Source: Leeuwenhoekiella palythoae
GTDB lineage: Bacteria > Bacteroidota > Bacteroidia > Flavobacteriales > Flavobacteriaceae
Assembly (NCBI RefSeq): GCF_900130045.1
Contig: NZ_FQXT01000006.1
Location: 127,488 to 191,487, forward strand
Length of the DNA: 64,000 nt
Reading direction: 5' to 3'
Shown here: positions 33,364 to 43,709 of the stretch, piece by piece
Position numbering within the stretch: the first letter of the stretch is position 1
How the letters are laid out: each line of letters begins with the position of its first letter
Program-made: the position numbers and the translations under genes
Notes under the pieces: model-generated
The model's database searches: none
Seen by the model: the letters and a program-made list of their open reading frames with translations, nothing else
What the model was told of the DNA's origin: nothing

Positions 33364-35850
33364 TTAGCGCTTTAATGTTACGTGACCTTGATAATTTACA
33401 ATAGATCCGTCTGTTTTTGTCAAAAGCACTTTGTACCAATAATCGTCTGCCGGAAGATTGCTGCCGCGTGTACTGCCGTCCCAGCTCGAATTGAAATCGT
33501 AAAGCGTTTTTAAGAGCTTTCCGAATCTATTAAAAATAAGAATTTGAATCGCAGAAAATTCATTTGAAACAACACCTTGTGCTCCCCACGTATCGTGATA
33601 ACCATCATTATTTGGCGTGAAATACTTTGGGAAACCTAGGACAGGAATTTCAATACTGCTTATTCCGCAACCGTTCTGGTCACGCACGTATAAAGTTTGC
33701 AAACCAATAGCAACATCGTCAAATGTCGGGTCTGTCTGATACGGACCTATGGGATCGCCCAATGCAAATTCATAATCCCCAATTCCCAGCAGGCTTAAAT
33801 CAGCAATATGTATACTGTTGCTCCCATTTTCCTGAATAACTTCAATATTCTCTAGCTCGAGTAGCGCAGCTTCAGAAGCGATAACTTCAATTTGCTTAGG
33901 TTCAGAAATGCATCCGTAAGCTGTAGTTGCGGTGACTGTATAAATTCCCGGAGTGGTAACGGTAACCTGAGCCGATGTGCTTATACGTGTGTTTGAAGCA
34001 TCATACCAACTGTAATTATAAACACCTTGTGCATTTTCGGTTTCTAGGGTAAACGAACTCGCGTTACTGCAAAATTTGCCCTCATTAACGACATCAAATA
34101 TTGGGAGTGCTTCTACTTGAAGCTCTAAATGCGGACCCACTCCGTAACATCCACCAGAATCTTGATCTTCAACGCGTACGTATACGATTTGATTGTAAGC
34201 AACCTCGTTTCGGTAGAAGCTGGCGGTGTTTATTTCATTTTGAGCTAAGAGAGCATCCTGTTCAGAACGGAAATAGGAAACCTCAAGATTAGCCCCTGAC
34301 GGAAACACATTCAGCATTGCTGAAGAAGCTTCGTTGAGGTCAAAATCCATAAAACCATCCTGTTGAGCATCGGTGTCGCAGCTGGTTAAATTGTATAAAA
34401 AACCAGTGGGGAAAGTGGTGGTGGAAACCTGTAGCTGCACTTCAGAAACTGCAGAACAGCCCGCACTATTGAAAATATACGCATAAATTGTATTGCCAGA
34501 AGCATTGTTATAGGGCGTTGTCAAAACATTACTTCCAGAATTGGTATCCGCGTCAAAACGCGTGCTGTAAAAGGTTACATGAACAGCAGGATCAGCTGTT
34601 AAATACGGAATGATTTGTTGTAAATTAAAATCTACAAATCCATCAGGCGTTCCATCTTCATCACAATTAGAAAATGTGATCTGATTGGGGGCTGCAACCT
34701 CCGGAAGAATTTCTGCCTGAACCGCTCTTCTTTTTCCGGAAGTACATCCTGCAGGTTCTGCGGCCACATAAAAGGTTTGCGAACTTGTTAAATTTGGAGT
34801 GAATTGAGTGCCCGTAAATAAAATATTTCCTCCACTTTGACTATCATACCAGTGCAACTCACCGGCATTTGTAGTCGCATCCAATGTGACAACGCCGGGA
34901 CCACACCGCGAATCTCCGGTAGCTGAAGTGACAGGAATACGAATTTGAGTAGCTGCTGCAATTTTTAATACAGGATCACCCGGCATTCCGCCATATTCAA
35001 CAATATATCCTTTTGCCTGAAAAAGCGGATTGGTTTCTCCCGTGGTTCTTAAATCATTCCAAGAACCTTCAATGCCAACTCCAGGAGCGGTGATATGCGC
35101 ATAGTCTTCTCCACCGTTAGTATTGTTTGGTTCTCCCGGATTCCAATATGCGAAAGTTGTGGTGCTACCGCCGGGGCCACCTCTCCAAAATTCTAAACCG
35201 CCAGCTAGACCTTCTGGTCCTGTAACCCATTCCCAAACGCCTTCTACAGCTTCATCGGTGCCACCAATCCAGCCGGCACCTTGGGTTTGTTCTCCGCACA
35301 AAACAGCTTCATCAAGTGTTGTAATGGTTGCGAGATAGCCTTGAAGACCGTAATAGGTTCTGTTTTCTGCTGCTATCCTTGCATCTTGCCAAGTAATAAG
35401 ATTGGCAGGTACATACTCATAATAATGATCAGATGAGGGGAGGTAATTGGCTTGACCAATACTGATAGAAAACTCTTTTTTTCCGCTCACCGAAGCGTCA
35501 TCACTTCTAAAGGTTACTGCTTCAACCGCCTCAATTATTTCAGCGTTGGTTATAGTTGAAGAAAAACGAAGTGTAAGTTTTCCATCTGCTGCATTGAAAC
35601 TTTGGGTGATATTAGGATTGAGGTTGGGAAACTCTAAAAAGTCGTTTCCTTGCTCATAGCCCGAAGAAATTTGAATGTAAAGCGCATCGATCACCGTCCC
35701 TCCAGGGTTATTGAGCTCAAAATCAGTAGCAATGGGAATTGAAGTCAACGGACAATACACTTGATCTCCCACAGCGGTGAGTTCAGGAGCTTGCCCGAAG
35801 ATGGAAGTGTATGCAAAAAAAAGACTTAGTAAGAGGTATTTATAATTCAT
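33364..35850 (-). CDS. T9SS type B sorting-domain protein with C-type lectin domain
   Basis: This 828-residue secreted protein has a signal peptide ending IFG before Gln 20. A beta domain comes first (about residues 21-130), then a C-type-lectin-like domain at about 138-290 with the Ca2+/sugar motif EPNN near 237 and WND near 265. Several Ig/PKD-like repeats with Cys pairs follow. The C-terminal about 85 residues (YFTPNNDGYHDTWG, IFNRFGKLL, WDGSTRGSNLPADDYWY, VTLKR end) are the gliding-associated type B domain that directs export by type IX secretion. It is probably a cell-surface or released adhesin. It lies three bases after the beta-helix lipoprotein gene. Confidence 0.93.
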   Translation of the reverse strand: MNYKYLLLSLFFAYTSIFGQAPELTAVGDQVYCPLTSIPIATDFELNNPGGTVIDALYIQISSGYEQGNDFLEFPNLNPNITQSFNAADGKLTLRFSSTITNAEIIEAVEAVTFRSDDASVSGKKEFSISIGQANYLPSSDHYYEYVPANLITWQDARIAAENRTYYGLQGYLATITTLDEAVLCGEQTQGAGWIGGTDEAVEGVWEWVTGPEGLAGGLEFWRGGPGGSTTTFAYWNPGEPNNTNGGEDYAHITAPGVGIEGSWNDLRTTGETNPLFQAKGYIVEYGGMPGDPVLKIAAATQIRIPVTSATGDSRCGPGVVTLDATTNAGELHWYDSQSGGNILFTGTQFTPNLTSSQTFYVAAEPAGCTSGKRRAVQAEILPEVAAPNQITFSNCDEDGTPDGFVDFNLQQIIPYLTADPAVHVTFYSTRFDADTNSGSNVLTTPYNNASGNTIYAYIFNSAGCSAVSEVQLQVSTTTFPTGFLYNLTSCDTDAQQDGFMDFDLNEASSAMLNVFPSGANLEVSYFRSEQDALLAQNEINTASFYRNEVAYNQIVYVRVEDQDSGGCYGVGPHLELQVEALPIFDVVNEGKFCSNASSFTLETENAQGVYNYSWYDASNTRISTSAQVTVTTPGIYTVTATTAYGCISEPKQIEVIASEAALLELENIEVIQENGSNSIHIADLSLLGIGDYEFALGDPIGPYQTDPTFDDVAIGLQTLYVRDQNGCGISSIEIPVLGFPKYFTPNNDGYHDTWGAQGVVSNEFSAIQILIFNRFGKLLKTLYDFNSSWDGSTRGSNLPADDYWYKVLLTKTDGSIVNYQGHVTLKR

Positions 35851-35853
35851 ACA

Positions 35854-37407
35854 CTAATTTTCGTTGTCGGTTGCTTGATAGGCTCCGGAATCTATGTGTT
35901 CTTCTCGGGCAATGCCTAAAAGGTCTGTGGGCACCTGAATTGCACCGCTTTCATTTCCCAAAGCCCTAGCGGCAGAAGGAGCGATGATTTTATAATTGTT
36001 TAGAGAAGTATTTTCAAAATTAGGGTCTTCATTTAAAAGTATATCGGTGTACAAAGTTTCGTTAGCAAACTGATATAAAGGGTTAGCAGTAAAATCATCA
36101 AAGGGATCTTCAAAGCGCACTAAGCTATTTGAAAAATTATACTGAAATGTTGCTGCATCTACTGCTTCGAGTCCTAATTCTCTTGTTGCGTTTCCGTAGA
36201 TGATACTATTGGTAAATTGGGCTTTAGTAAGGTCAGCGATTAATAATTCGTCTTCGGTTTCTAAAAAATTCGCTAACTGTACCGAAGGCGTATTTCTAAA
36301 ACTTTGATTCCAATAATTAGCAAATGTACTGTGTACAAACTCATAACTTCCACCTTGCCGGGCCCAAAAATTCGAAATTCCGGAATTTCCTATCACGAGA
36401 TTTTCTCCTAAAATGGAAGCATTAACACCGTAAAGCCCCACCGAAGCTGTGTTGTAAATCTGAACATTTTTGAGGTAATGGTCAGGGGTGTTGGTGTTAG
36501 AATGTCCCTCAGCCAAAATGCCAATCGCATTATTTTTAATTGTAACATGCTGCATACGTGCAGTGCTTCCCGGGGTGAACCACAGCGTGCCCCATTGACC
36601 GGGAACAGCACTAAATTCAGGCTCCAGCCGATCTCCTTCCAAAATGATCTCACCTTCTAAACGATCAGGATCTTGGCTTAAACTTCCGTCAGCTTCCAGC
36701 CTGGCGCCGTTACTCAGTATGATCCCGCTATTTTCGTGAAAATGAATACGCGCTCCTGCTTCAATACGCAAGGTTTGTTCGTCTGCAACACCGGCATAGC
36801 CATAAATCACGTAGGGTTTTTGATTCGTCCAAACAAGCTGATCTTCTTCTAAAATAAAACCTTCAATGGTGATTGCATTGCCATCTTCGTCAGTGCCTAA
36901 AGTCAAGGTTTCTTTGATACCTTGAGCATTCCGTTCAGGAAATAAAAAAATAGCGTCTTGAATAAGGGTGACCAATGCTACCCGCTGCTCGTAAACTCCA
37001 GAATCAAAAAGGATTTGATCTGTGTATAAAAACTGATCTTCGTCTTGCTGTGAAGCGTTAACTGTGGTTTCCACGAAAACATAGATACTGTCTTTAGCAG
37101 GCAGTTCTACATTTTCAAAAGTTTTTCCCGGAATTCCATCAATATTAAGCCGGTATTGCGAATTTTCGCCTTGCGCGAGTCGCACTTGAGGAATGCTAAT
37201 GAGTTCGTTAGATCGGTTGTAAACCTTAAAACTATAGGTGCTGCTACCAATGTTTGAAAAAACCGTGTCTAAAAAAATAGTATCTCTTGAGAATTCTAAA
37301 TTCCCCGTGCTTAGGCTGGGTTCAAAATCTGTTCTGCACGAATGAAGCAGGAGCAGCCCGAAACCGACAAAAGCACTTAAAAGACTACATTTTAGGAGGT
37401 TTTTCAA
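35854..37407 (-). CDS. Beta-helix lipoprotein, probably surface-exposed
   Basis: This 517-residue lipoprotein has lipobox LHSC with Cys 24. The residues after it, RTDFE, resemble the SDDFE-type lipoprotein export signal of Flavobacterium, which sends lipoproteins to the cell surface. An Ig-like N-terminal part (NRSNELISIPQVRL) is followed by a right-handed beta-helix region at about 200-450 (GARIHFHENSGIILSNGA, WFTPGSTARMQHVTIKNN). No catalytic motif is seen. It lies between the glutaminyl cyclase gene (5-base gap) and the T9SS lectin gene (3-base gap), so all are one operon. It may cooperate with the lectin protein on the surface. Confidence 0.8.
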   Translation of the reverse strand: MKNLLKCSLLSAFVGFGLLLLHSCRTDFEPSLSTGNLEFSRDTIFLDTVFSNIGSSTYSFKVYNRSNELISIPQVRLAQGENSQYRLNIDGIPGKTFENVELPAKDSIYVFVETTVNASQQDEDQFLYTDQILFDSGVYEQRVALVTLIQDAIFLFPERNAQGIKETLTLGTDEDGNAITIEGFILEEDQLVWTNQKPYVIYGYAGVADEQTLRIEAGARIHFHENSGIILSNGARLEADGSLSQDPDRLEGEIILEGDRLEPEFSAVPGQWGTLWFTPGSTARMQHVTIKNNAIGILAEGHSNTNTPDHYLKNVQIYNTASVGLYGVNASILGENLVIGNSGISNFWARQGGSYEFVHSTFANYWNQSFRNTPSVQLANFLETEDELLIADLTKAQFTNSIIYGNATRELGLEAVDAATFQYNFSNSLVRFEDPFDDFTANPLYQFANETLYTDILLNEDPNFENTSLNNYKIIAPSAARALGNESGAIQVPTDLLGIAREEHIDSGAYQATDNEN

Positions 37408-37412
37408 AGTAG

Positions 37413-38471
37413 TTATTTCTTAATCAAACGAATTTCAAACAGCTTGTCCCAGTGTTTACCGGTAACATAAAGTTGCTTTGTTGCTGCGTTGTATGCAATA
37501 CCATTAAGCACTTCGTTATCAGCATCGGTAATGGAACTGATTTCCTTTTTTAGCGGACGTAGATCAACCACACCCTCGATCGCTCCCGATGTTGGATTAA
37601 TTATTGAAATGCTATCAAACTGATAACTATTAGCGTAGATCTTACCATCTACCCACTCCAGTTCGTTGTATTTAGAGCGTAGTTTTTTAGAATCTACAAC
37701 CTGAATATACTCTTGTTCAGCAAAAGTTTGCGGGTCAAGCAGCCATATTTTTTCAGTGCCGTCAGATTTATAGATCACCTGGCCGTCATTACACAATCCC
37801 CAACCTTCTTTGCTTTTTCCGTAGTTGAAAGTGTCGGTTTTTTCAAAACTGTTGAGGTCATACACAAAACCTACATTCTCACGCCAAGTCAATTGAACAA
37901 GCTGGTTGTTAATCACCGTTAAGCCTTCGGCGAAATATTTTTTCTCAAGATCTTTGCGCTCCAAGATTTTTCCGGTTTCTAATTCTGTTTTGAGCAGACC
38001 AGATTCACCATATTCTCCCACGCTTTCATATAAGATGTTATCGTGAAATTCTAAACCTTGTGTGTACGAACTTTTGTCATGTGGGTAGGTATTGACAATC
38101 TCATAGGTATATAACGTAGGAGTTTCAGAAGCTAAAAAGGTAAGTTTAGAATTTAGCGTGGCTTGTTTTCCTTCGGCATAGACCTGCGCGCTCAAATTTT
38201 TGGCTCCTAATTTAGTTACATCAAAAGCGATCTCCAGAGCACTTAAATCTGTTTTGGTTCCTAAGACTGCACCATCAAGTTTATAAATTACAGAATCTAT
38301 AGGGATTTCTCCTTTTGATTTCAGGCTTATGCTTACCTGATCGCCATTTTTAAGACTGTTTTCGGCCTTATTTAGGGTGAGTTTAAAACTTTTACTTAAA
38401 TCTTTTCCGTTGCCGCAAGCCAGTAAAGTAAGGCTTAAAATAAAGACAGCGAGAAGGTTATAAATGCGCAT
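37413..38471 (-). CDS. Glutaminyl-peptide cyclotransferase (glutamine cyclotransferase)
   Basis: This 352-residue lipoprotein (lipobox LLAC, Cys 19) is a beta-propeller glutaminyl cyclase that converts N-terminal Gln of exported proteins to pyroglutamate. Residues 20-115 form an extra N-terminal Ig-like domain. The propeller shows the family blocks in order: YPHDKSSYTQGLEF, GESGLLKTEL, FAEGLTV, LTWRENVGFVYD, GWGLCNDG, NELEW, ANSYQFDS, LNGIAYN and TGKHWDKLFEI. It leads a four-gene operon with a beta-helix lipoprotein, a T9SS lectin protein and a GGCT-like protein. The lipid anchor places it in the periplasm or outer membrane, facing newly exported proteins. Confidence 0.93.
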   Translation of the reverse strand: MRIYNLLAVFILSLTLLACGNGKDLSKSFKLTLNKAENSLKNGDQVSISLKSKGEIPIDSVIYKLDGAVLGTKTDLSALEIAFDVTKLGAKNLSAQVYAEGKQATLNSKLTFLASETPTLYTYEIVNTYPHDKSSYTQGLEFHDNILYESVGEYGESGLLKTELETGKILERKDLEKKYFAEGLTVINNQLVQLTWRENVGFVYDLNSFEKTDTFNYGKSKEGWGLCNDGQVIYKSDGTEKIWLLDPQTFAEQEYIQVVDSKKLRSKYNELEWVDGKIYANSYQFDSISIINPTSGAIEGVVDLRPLKKEISSITDADNEVLNGIAYNAATKQLYVTGKHWDKLFEIRLIKK

Positions 38472-38524
38472 GGGATTGTAAATTTTGTGGTCAAGTTAAA
38501 TCAATAAATTCAGTTTAAAAAACG

Positions 38525-38555
38525 TTTGGTATACTGTTCTATTGCTGTATATTTG
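38525..38555 (+). promoter_or_regulatory. SRP RNA promoter (TTTG-N19-TATATTTG)
   Basis: TTTG at 38525-38528 and TATATTTG at 38548-38555 match the Bacteroidota -33/-7 consensus with the best spacing seen in this window. The predicted start falls at the first base pair of the RNA stem (about 38561). Confidence 0.85.
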
Positions 38556-38560
38556 CAGCC

Positions 38561-38655
38561 GGCAAGTCCTACACAACCAGCTCCTGTCGAATTCCCCCAG
38601 GGCGGGAACGCAGCAAGGGTAGATGGTCGTAGCGGTGTGATGTAGGTAGCTTGCC
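38561..38655 (+). ncRNA. ffs: Signal recognition particle RNA (small bacterial type)
   Basis: This is a 4.5S-like SRP RNA of about 95 bases. The ends GGCAAG (38561-38566) and CTTGCC (38650-38655) pair and a T-run follows. The second pair of strands is CCTACAC/GTGTGATGTAGG. The apical part carries the conserved Ffh-binding elements CAGG, GGGAACG-type loop, and AGCAAGG at about 38599-38618. It is driven by a textbook promoter. A 67-codon antisense frame here is spurious. SRP targets membrane and Tat/Sec proteins co-translationally. Confidence 0.93.
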
Positions 38656-38663
38656 TTTTTTTA
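38656..38663 (+). terminator. SRP RNA terminator T-run
   Basis: T-rich tract directly after the closing stem of the SRP RNA, which itself serves as the hairpin. Confidence 0.6.
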
Positions 38664-38704
38664 TGCCCTAATATTACGTATTTTCCCCGCTCTAAATTAT
38701 TAAT

Positions 38705-39508
38705 ATGTCTCAAGTAGTCTTGATCACAGGAGCCTCTTCAGGAATCGGGAAATCTATCGCAGAATTTTTAGTTACCAAAGGTTTTATCGTTTATGGCACA
38801 AGCCGAAACCCCAAAAATGAACTCGTAAATGGGGTGCATTTTCTTGCCTTAGATGTAACACAAGGTGAAACGGTTAAAGCTGCGGTAGCTGCAGTGCTCG
38901 CCAAAGAGTCGCGCATTGATGTACTTATCAATAATGCCGGAAAGGGAATTACCGGTCCTTTAGAAGAAATTCCGGAGGAAGAGCTCAAATCTATTTTTGA
39001 AACAAATTATTTTGGTCCGTTAAAAGTCATTAAAGCGGTTTTGCCTGCAATGCGTGAGCAACGCAGCGGACTGATAATTAACGTGACGTCTATTGCGGGT
39101 TATATGGGGCTGCCGTATCGTAGCGCGTATTCTGCGACTAAAGGCGCATTAGGTTTGACCACCGAAGCTTTAAGAATGGAATTGAAAGAGTTTAATATCA
39201 AACTCACCAATGTAGCTCCTGGAGATTTTGCGACGAATATTGCTTCCGGGCGCTATCACGCACCTTTAAAGGAAACGTCACCGTATAAAGAAAACTACGG
39301 CAAATCACTCGCTTTAATGGACGAACACGTAGACCACGGTGAGGATCCTCAGAAAATGGGTAAAGCCGTTTATGCAATTATTACCGAAAAAGAACCTAAA
39401 GTGCATTACAAAGTAGGTGCATTTATGCAAAAGATTTCTGTTTTTCTCAAAGGTGTGCTGCCGAGCAAAATCTATGAGCGTTTGCTGCTCAATCACTATA
39501 AATTGTAG
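38705..39508 (+). CDS. Short-chain dehydrogenase/reductase
   Basis: This is a 267-residue classical SDR: cofactor motif TGASSGIG at residues 8-15, NNAG near 76-79, catalytic Ser 129 (NVTSIAGYMG), Tyr 142 and Lys 146 (YSATK). The C-terminal extension ends with a Leu-rich part that resembles the longer SDRs annotated as oxidoreductases of unknown substrate. A 42-base leader separates it from the SRP RNA terminator. No signal peptide, so cytoplasmic. The substrate cannot be told from sequence. Confidence 0.92.
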   Translation: MSQVVLITGASSGIGKSIAEFLVTKGFIVYGTSRNPKNELVNGVHFLALDVTQGETVKAAVAAVLAKESRIDVLINNAGKGITGPLEEIPEEELKSIFETNYFGPLKVIKAVLPAMREQRSGLIINVTSIAGYMGLPYRSAYSATKGALGLTTEALRMELKEFNIKLTNVAPGDFATNIASGRYHAPLKETSPYKENYGKSLALMDEHVDHGEDPQKMGKAVYAIITEKEPKVHYKVGAFMQKISVFLKGVLPSKIYERLLLNHYKL

Positions 39509-39588
39509 ATTGAAGGTTAATTTAGTGTAAAATCAACACTTAACAGGTTTTAAACGTCTTGTTCTTAAATATTAACGATTATATTGCG

Positions 39589-39596
39589 TAATTTTG
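39589..39596 (+). promoter_or_regulatory. -7 promoter element of the transaldolase gene
   Basis: TAATTTTG matches TAnnTTTG and lies 33 bases before the ATG at 39630. No well-spaced -33 TTG is evident. Confidence 0.5.
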
Positions 39597-39629
39597 AACA
39601 ACAAATATTAGATAATCTAAATTCTTCAC

Positions 39630-40286
39630 ATGAAATTTTTTATTGATACAGCAAATCTTGATCAGATTAAAGAAGCTCAAGAACTAGGTGTTCTTGACGG
39701 GGTAACTACTAATCCATCTTTGATGGCTAAAGAAGGTATTACCGGGAGAGAAAATATTTTAAAACACTATGTTGACATCTGTAACTTAGTTGACGGTGAT
39801 GTAAGTGCAGAAGTTATTGCTACTGACATTGACGGAATGATCAAAGAAGGTGAAGAGTTAGCAGCACTTCACGAGCAGATCGTAGTTAAGATACCAATGA
39901 TCAAAGACGGTATTAAAGCTTTAAAATACTTTAGCGACAAAGGAATTAAAACCAACTGTACATTAGTGTTTTCAGTAGGGCAGGCGTTGCTTGCTGCTAA
40001 AGCTGGAGCTACTTACGTATCACCATTCTTAGGACGTCTAGATGATATCTCAACAGACGGACTTCAATTGATTTCAGATATTCGTTTGGTTTATGATAAC
40101 TATGCGTTTGAAACACAAATTTTAGCAGCATCTGTACGTCACACTATGCACGTAATTGATTGCGCTAAATTAGGATCAGATGTTATGACCGGACCATTAA
40201 GCTCTATTGAAGGTTTATTAAAACACCCTTTAACTGATATAGGTCTAGAGAAATTCTTAGCAGATTATAAGAAAGGGAATAGCTAA
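39630..40286 (+). CDS. tal: Transaldolase, short TalC/Fsa type
   Basis: This 218-residue class I aldolase of the small transaldolase/fructose-6-phosphate-aldolase subfamily joins the pentose phosphate pathway to glycolysis. The Schiff-base Lys is Lys 87 in VVKIPM. TTNPS (residues 26-30) and TLVFSVGQA are conserved. Glu 61 (SAEVIA) and Phe 133 (SPFLGR) are the residues typical of transaldolase, where fructose-6-phosphate aldolase has Gln and Tyr. I therefore favour transaldolase. The codon choice looks like that of a well-expressed gene. It has its own -7 element and a terminator after it. Confidence 0.92.
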   Translation: MKFFIDTANLDQIKEAQELGVLDGVTTNPSLMAKEGITGRENILKHYVDICNLVDGDVSAEVIATDIDGMIKEGEELAALHEQIVVKIPMIKDGIKALKYFSDKGIKTNCTLVFSVGQALLAAKAGATYVSPFLGRLDDISTDGLQLISDIRLVYDNYAFETQILAASVRHTMHVIDCAKLGSDVMTGPLSSIEGLLKHPLTDIGLEKFLADYKKGNS

Positions 40287-40309
40287 TCCTAGCTTTTAGA
40301 TATACTAGA

Positions 40310-40337
40310 AAAGCCTGCATCACGCAGGCTTTTTTTA
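40310..40337 (+). terminator. Rho-independent terminator of the transaldolase gene
   Basis: A perfect 9-bp stem (40310-40318 with 40324-40332) with a 5-base loop is followed by T-rich sequence. Confidence 0.88.
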
Positions 40338-40409
40338 TGAATTTTCTTTAACGGAGTAAGATCTTTAAATTGATTGTTTCTAATGTTCACTTGCGTGATT
40401 CACTATGCG

Positions 40410-41825
40410 CTATTGATTCAAAGCTTCTAAAAGTTCTTGCTCAAAGTTAGAGCTGAATATGTTGGCATGCGCGTTGATGATAATCCCATTGCGGTCTACG
40501 ATAAACGTTTTCAGCAAGCTGTTTAGCGCTAGATCTTCTGCTAATTCATCAAAAGAATCTTTAAAATAATACTGTTTTGCACTATCAAAATTATAACGAG
40601 AAACCGTGTTCTGCCAATTGTCATAACTATCATTGACATTTATGGCGAGGTAAGAGTACTCGGGATATTTTTGTTGTAGTGAAGAGGCAAGTTTCTGCGC
40701 TCTGATGGCGTGCGATTTTCTGGAAGATGACCAGAAGAAAATAAATGTTGGTTTATTGATAATACGTTCAAAACTTAAAGTATCATTATCAAAATTTACC
40801 AGTTTTTCGTTAGGGATACGCTTACCAGTCTCTATATTCTTATTGGATTCGTATAGTTCCTGTATAATCACTTTATCATCTTTAGAAGCGATGCGCTCCA
40901 TATACATGTCATACAAGGTTTGTCCACCTTTTTTGTCGTTACTGTTTGCCAGGTAATCGCGTATGGTTCTGGTGAGTAGAAAGCTTTCAACAGAGTCGTT
41001 TTCGATTTGAGAATCAATCAACCGCAACTTGTGCAAATTATGTGTAAAGGATAACGGATCGTAGGCCTCTTGCTTATAATAGTCTTTAAAGGCTGCCTGA
41101 TTGAAATAATTGATCAAAAAACGCTGATAACTGTAAAGCTCTAACAGACTCGCATCATTAAAATCTGCATCCTTTCGATAATCGAAAAACGACTGCGGAA
41201 GACTTTCTAAAAATGCTACCCGGTCTACACCAAAATGTGACATTGGGTAAACTTCTTTACGCGCGTAAAAATCGTAATTTACTACGGTTTCGGCTATTTT
41301 TTCAAAATAGGCATCTGCTTCATTTTTCTTTAAGAAGTCTTGAAGAATCTTCTCACGCTCTGCTTTGAGCAAGGCGATGCTTTTGCTAAAGGTTTCCGGG
41401 TCTTGCTGATAAATCTCATCCTGAAGCATGAGCTCATTCTCGTGTTCATTAAGCAAGAAAAGTTCGACTAGTAAGTTGTTGCGAGGAGCACCAAAACCCG
41501 AAAAGGTCAAGGTTTCGTCAAACTCGTAGGTGTTCACCCGTAACATTAAACTGTCGTTGGGCTCGATAAATATGATTTGCCCTTCGTTATGAAATATTTG
41601 ATAGAGACCCTCTTGTGGATTTTCAATCTTGTATAAAAAACGGTTGTTTTGATCTAACTTAATGCTGTCAATAAGCCTGTCGTTCTTGCGCAGAAGCACA
41701 AAATTAGAAGTGGGATTTACGATTTCTCCTCCCAAGTACGTTCCGGATTTTGCTTTATGCGTTTGCTCAGAGCAACCTAGTAACGATAGGGATAGAAAGG
41801 TGGCTAAAAGTAGCTTAACGCTCAT
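40410..41825 (-). CDS. Thioredoxin-fold lipoprotein lacking CxxC
   Basis: This 471-residue lipoprotein has lipobox LLGC with Cys 18. An N-terminal domain with GGEIVNPTSNFVLL resembles the DUF4369-like region of TlpA-type proteins. A long helical middle part follows, and a C-terminal thioredoxin-like domain begins near residue 355 (KPTFIFFWSS). At the site where TlpA has WCxxC the sequence is WSSSRKSH, with no Cys, so it cannot do disulfide exchange. The rest of the fold is intact (SYLAINVND, TFIVDRNGIII). It is probably a structural or binding protein. It is a single gene with a -7 element upstream. Confidence 0.82.
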   Translation of the reverse strand: MSVKLLLATFLSLSLLGCSEQTHKAKSGTYLGGEIVNPTSNFVLLRKNDRLIDSIKLDQNNRFLYKIENPQEGLYQIFHNEGQIIFIEPNDSLMLRVNTYEFDETLTFSGFGAPRNNLLVELFLLNEHENELMLQDEIYQQDPETFSKSIALLKAEREKILQDFLKKNEADAYFEKIAETVVNYDFYARKEVYPMSHFGVDRVAFLESLPQSFFDYRKDADFNDASLLELYSYQRFLINYFNQAAFKDYYKQEAYDPLSFTHNLHKLRLIDSQIENDSVESFLLTRTIRDYLANSNDKKGGQTLYDMYMERIASKDDKVIIQELYESNKNIETGKRIPNEKLVNFDNDTLSFERIINKPTFIFFWSSSRKSHAIRAQKLASSLQQKYPEYSYLAINVNDSYDNWQNTVSRYNFDSAKQYYFKDSFDELAEDLALNSLLKTFIVDRNGIIINAHANIFSSNFEQELLEALNQ

Positions 41826-41874
41826 AAAAGATTGAGATAGAGGTAATGCAATAGGTTAATTTTTAAAAATTGCT

Positions 41875-41882
41875 CAAATGTA
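41875..41882 (-). promoter_or_regulatory. -7 promoter element of the thioredoxin-fold lipoprotein gene
   Basis: TACATTTG on the minus strand matches TAnnTTTG, about 50 bases before the ATG at 41825. No -33 element was seen. Confidence 0.45.
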
Positions 41883-41933
41883 TAAGGGGCGATTAATCTA
41901 GGCTGTTAATTGCACGTTAAATCACAATATTAA

Positions 41934-43631
<1,698 letters not shown>

Positions 43632-43652
43632 GCTTTCAGTTGAATAAGAACA

Positions 43653-43688
43653 AAAAAAGATCCGTGGTCTGTACCACGGATCTTTTTT
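43653..43688. terminator. Bidirectional Rho-independent terminator
   Basis: A perfect 16-bp inverted repeat (43653-43668 with 43673-43688) with a 4-base loop and A/T-rich outer arms gives T-runs on both strands. It separates the convergent ABC-F gene and the DUF2007 gene. Confidence 0.92.
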
Positions 43689-43709
43689 GTTTTAAGAGAA
43701 CGTTTGTTC

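Noticed and set aside
38510-38713. 67-codon antisense open frame over the SRP RNA
   Set aside because: It covers a structured RNA with promoter and terminator, and its protein has no recognisable character.
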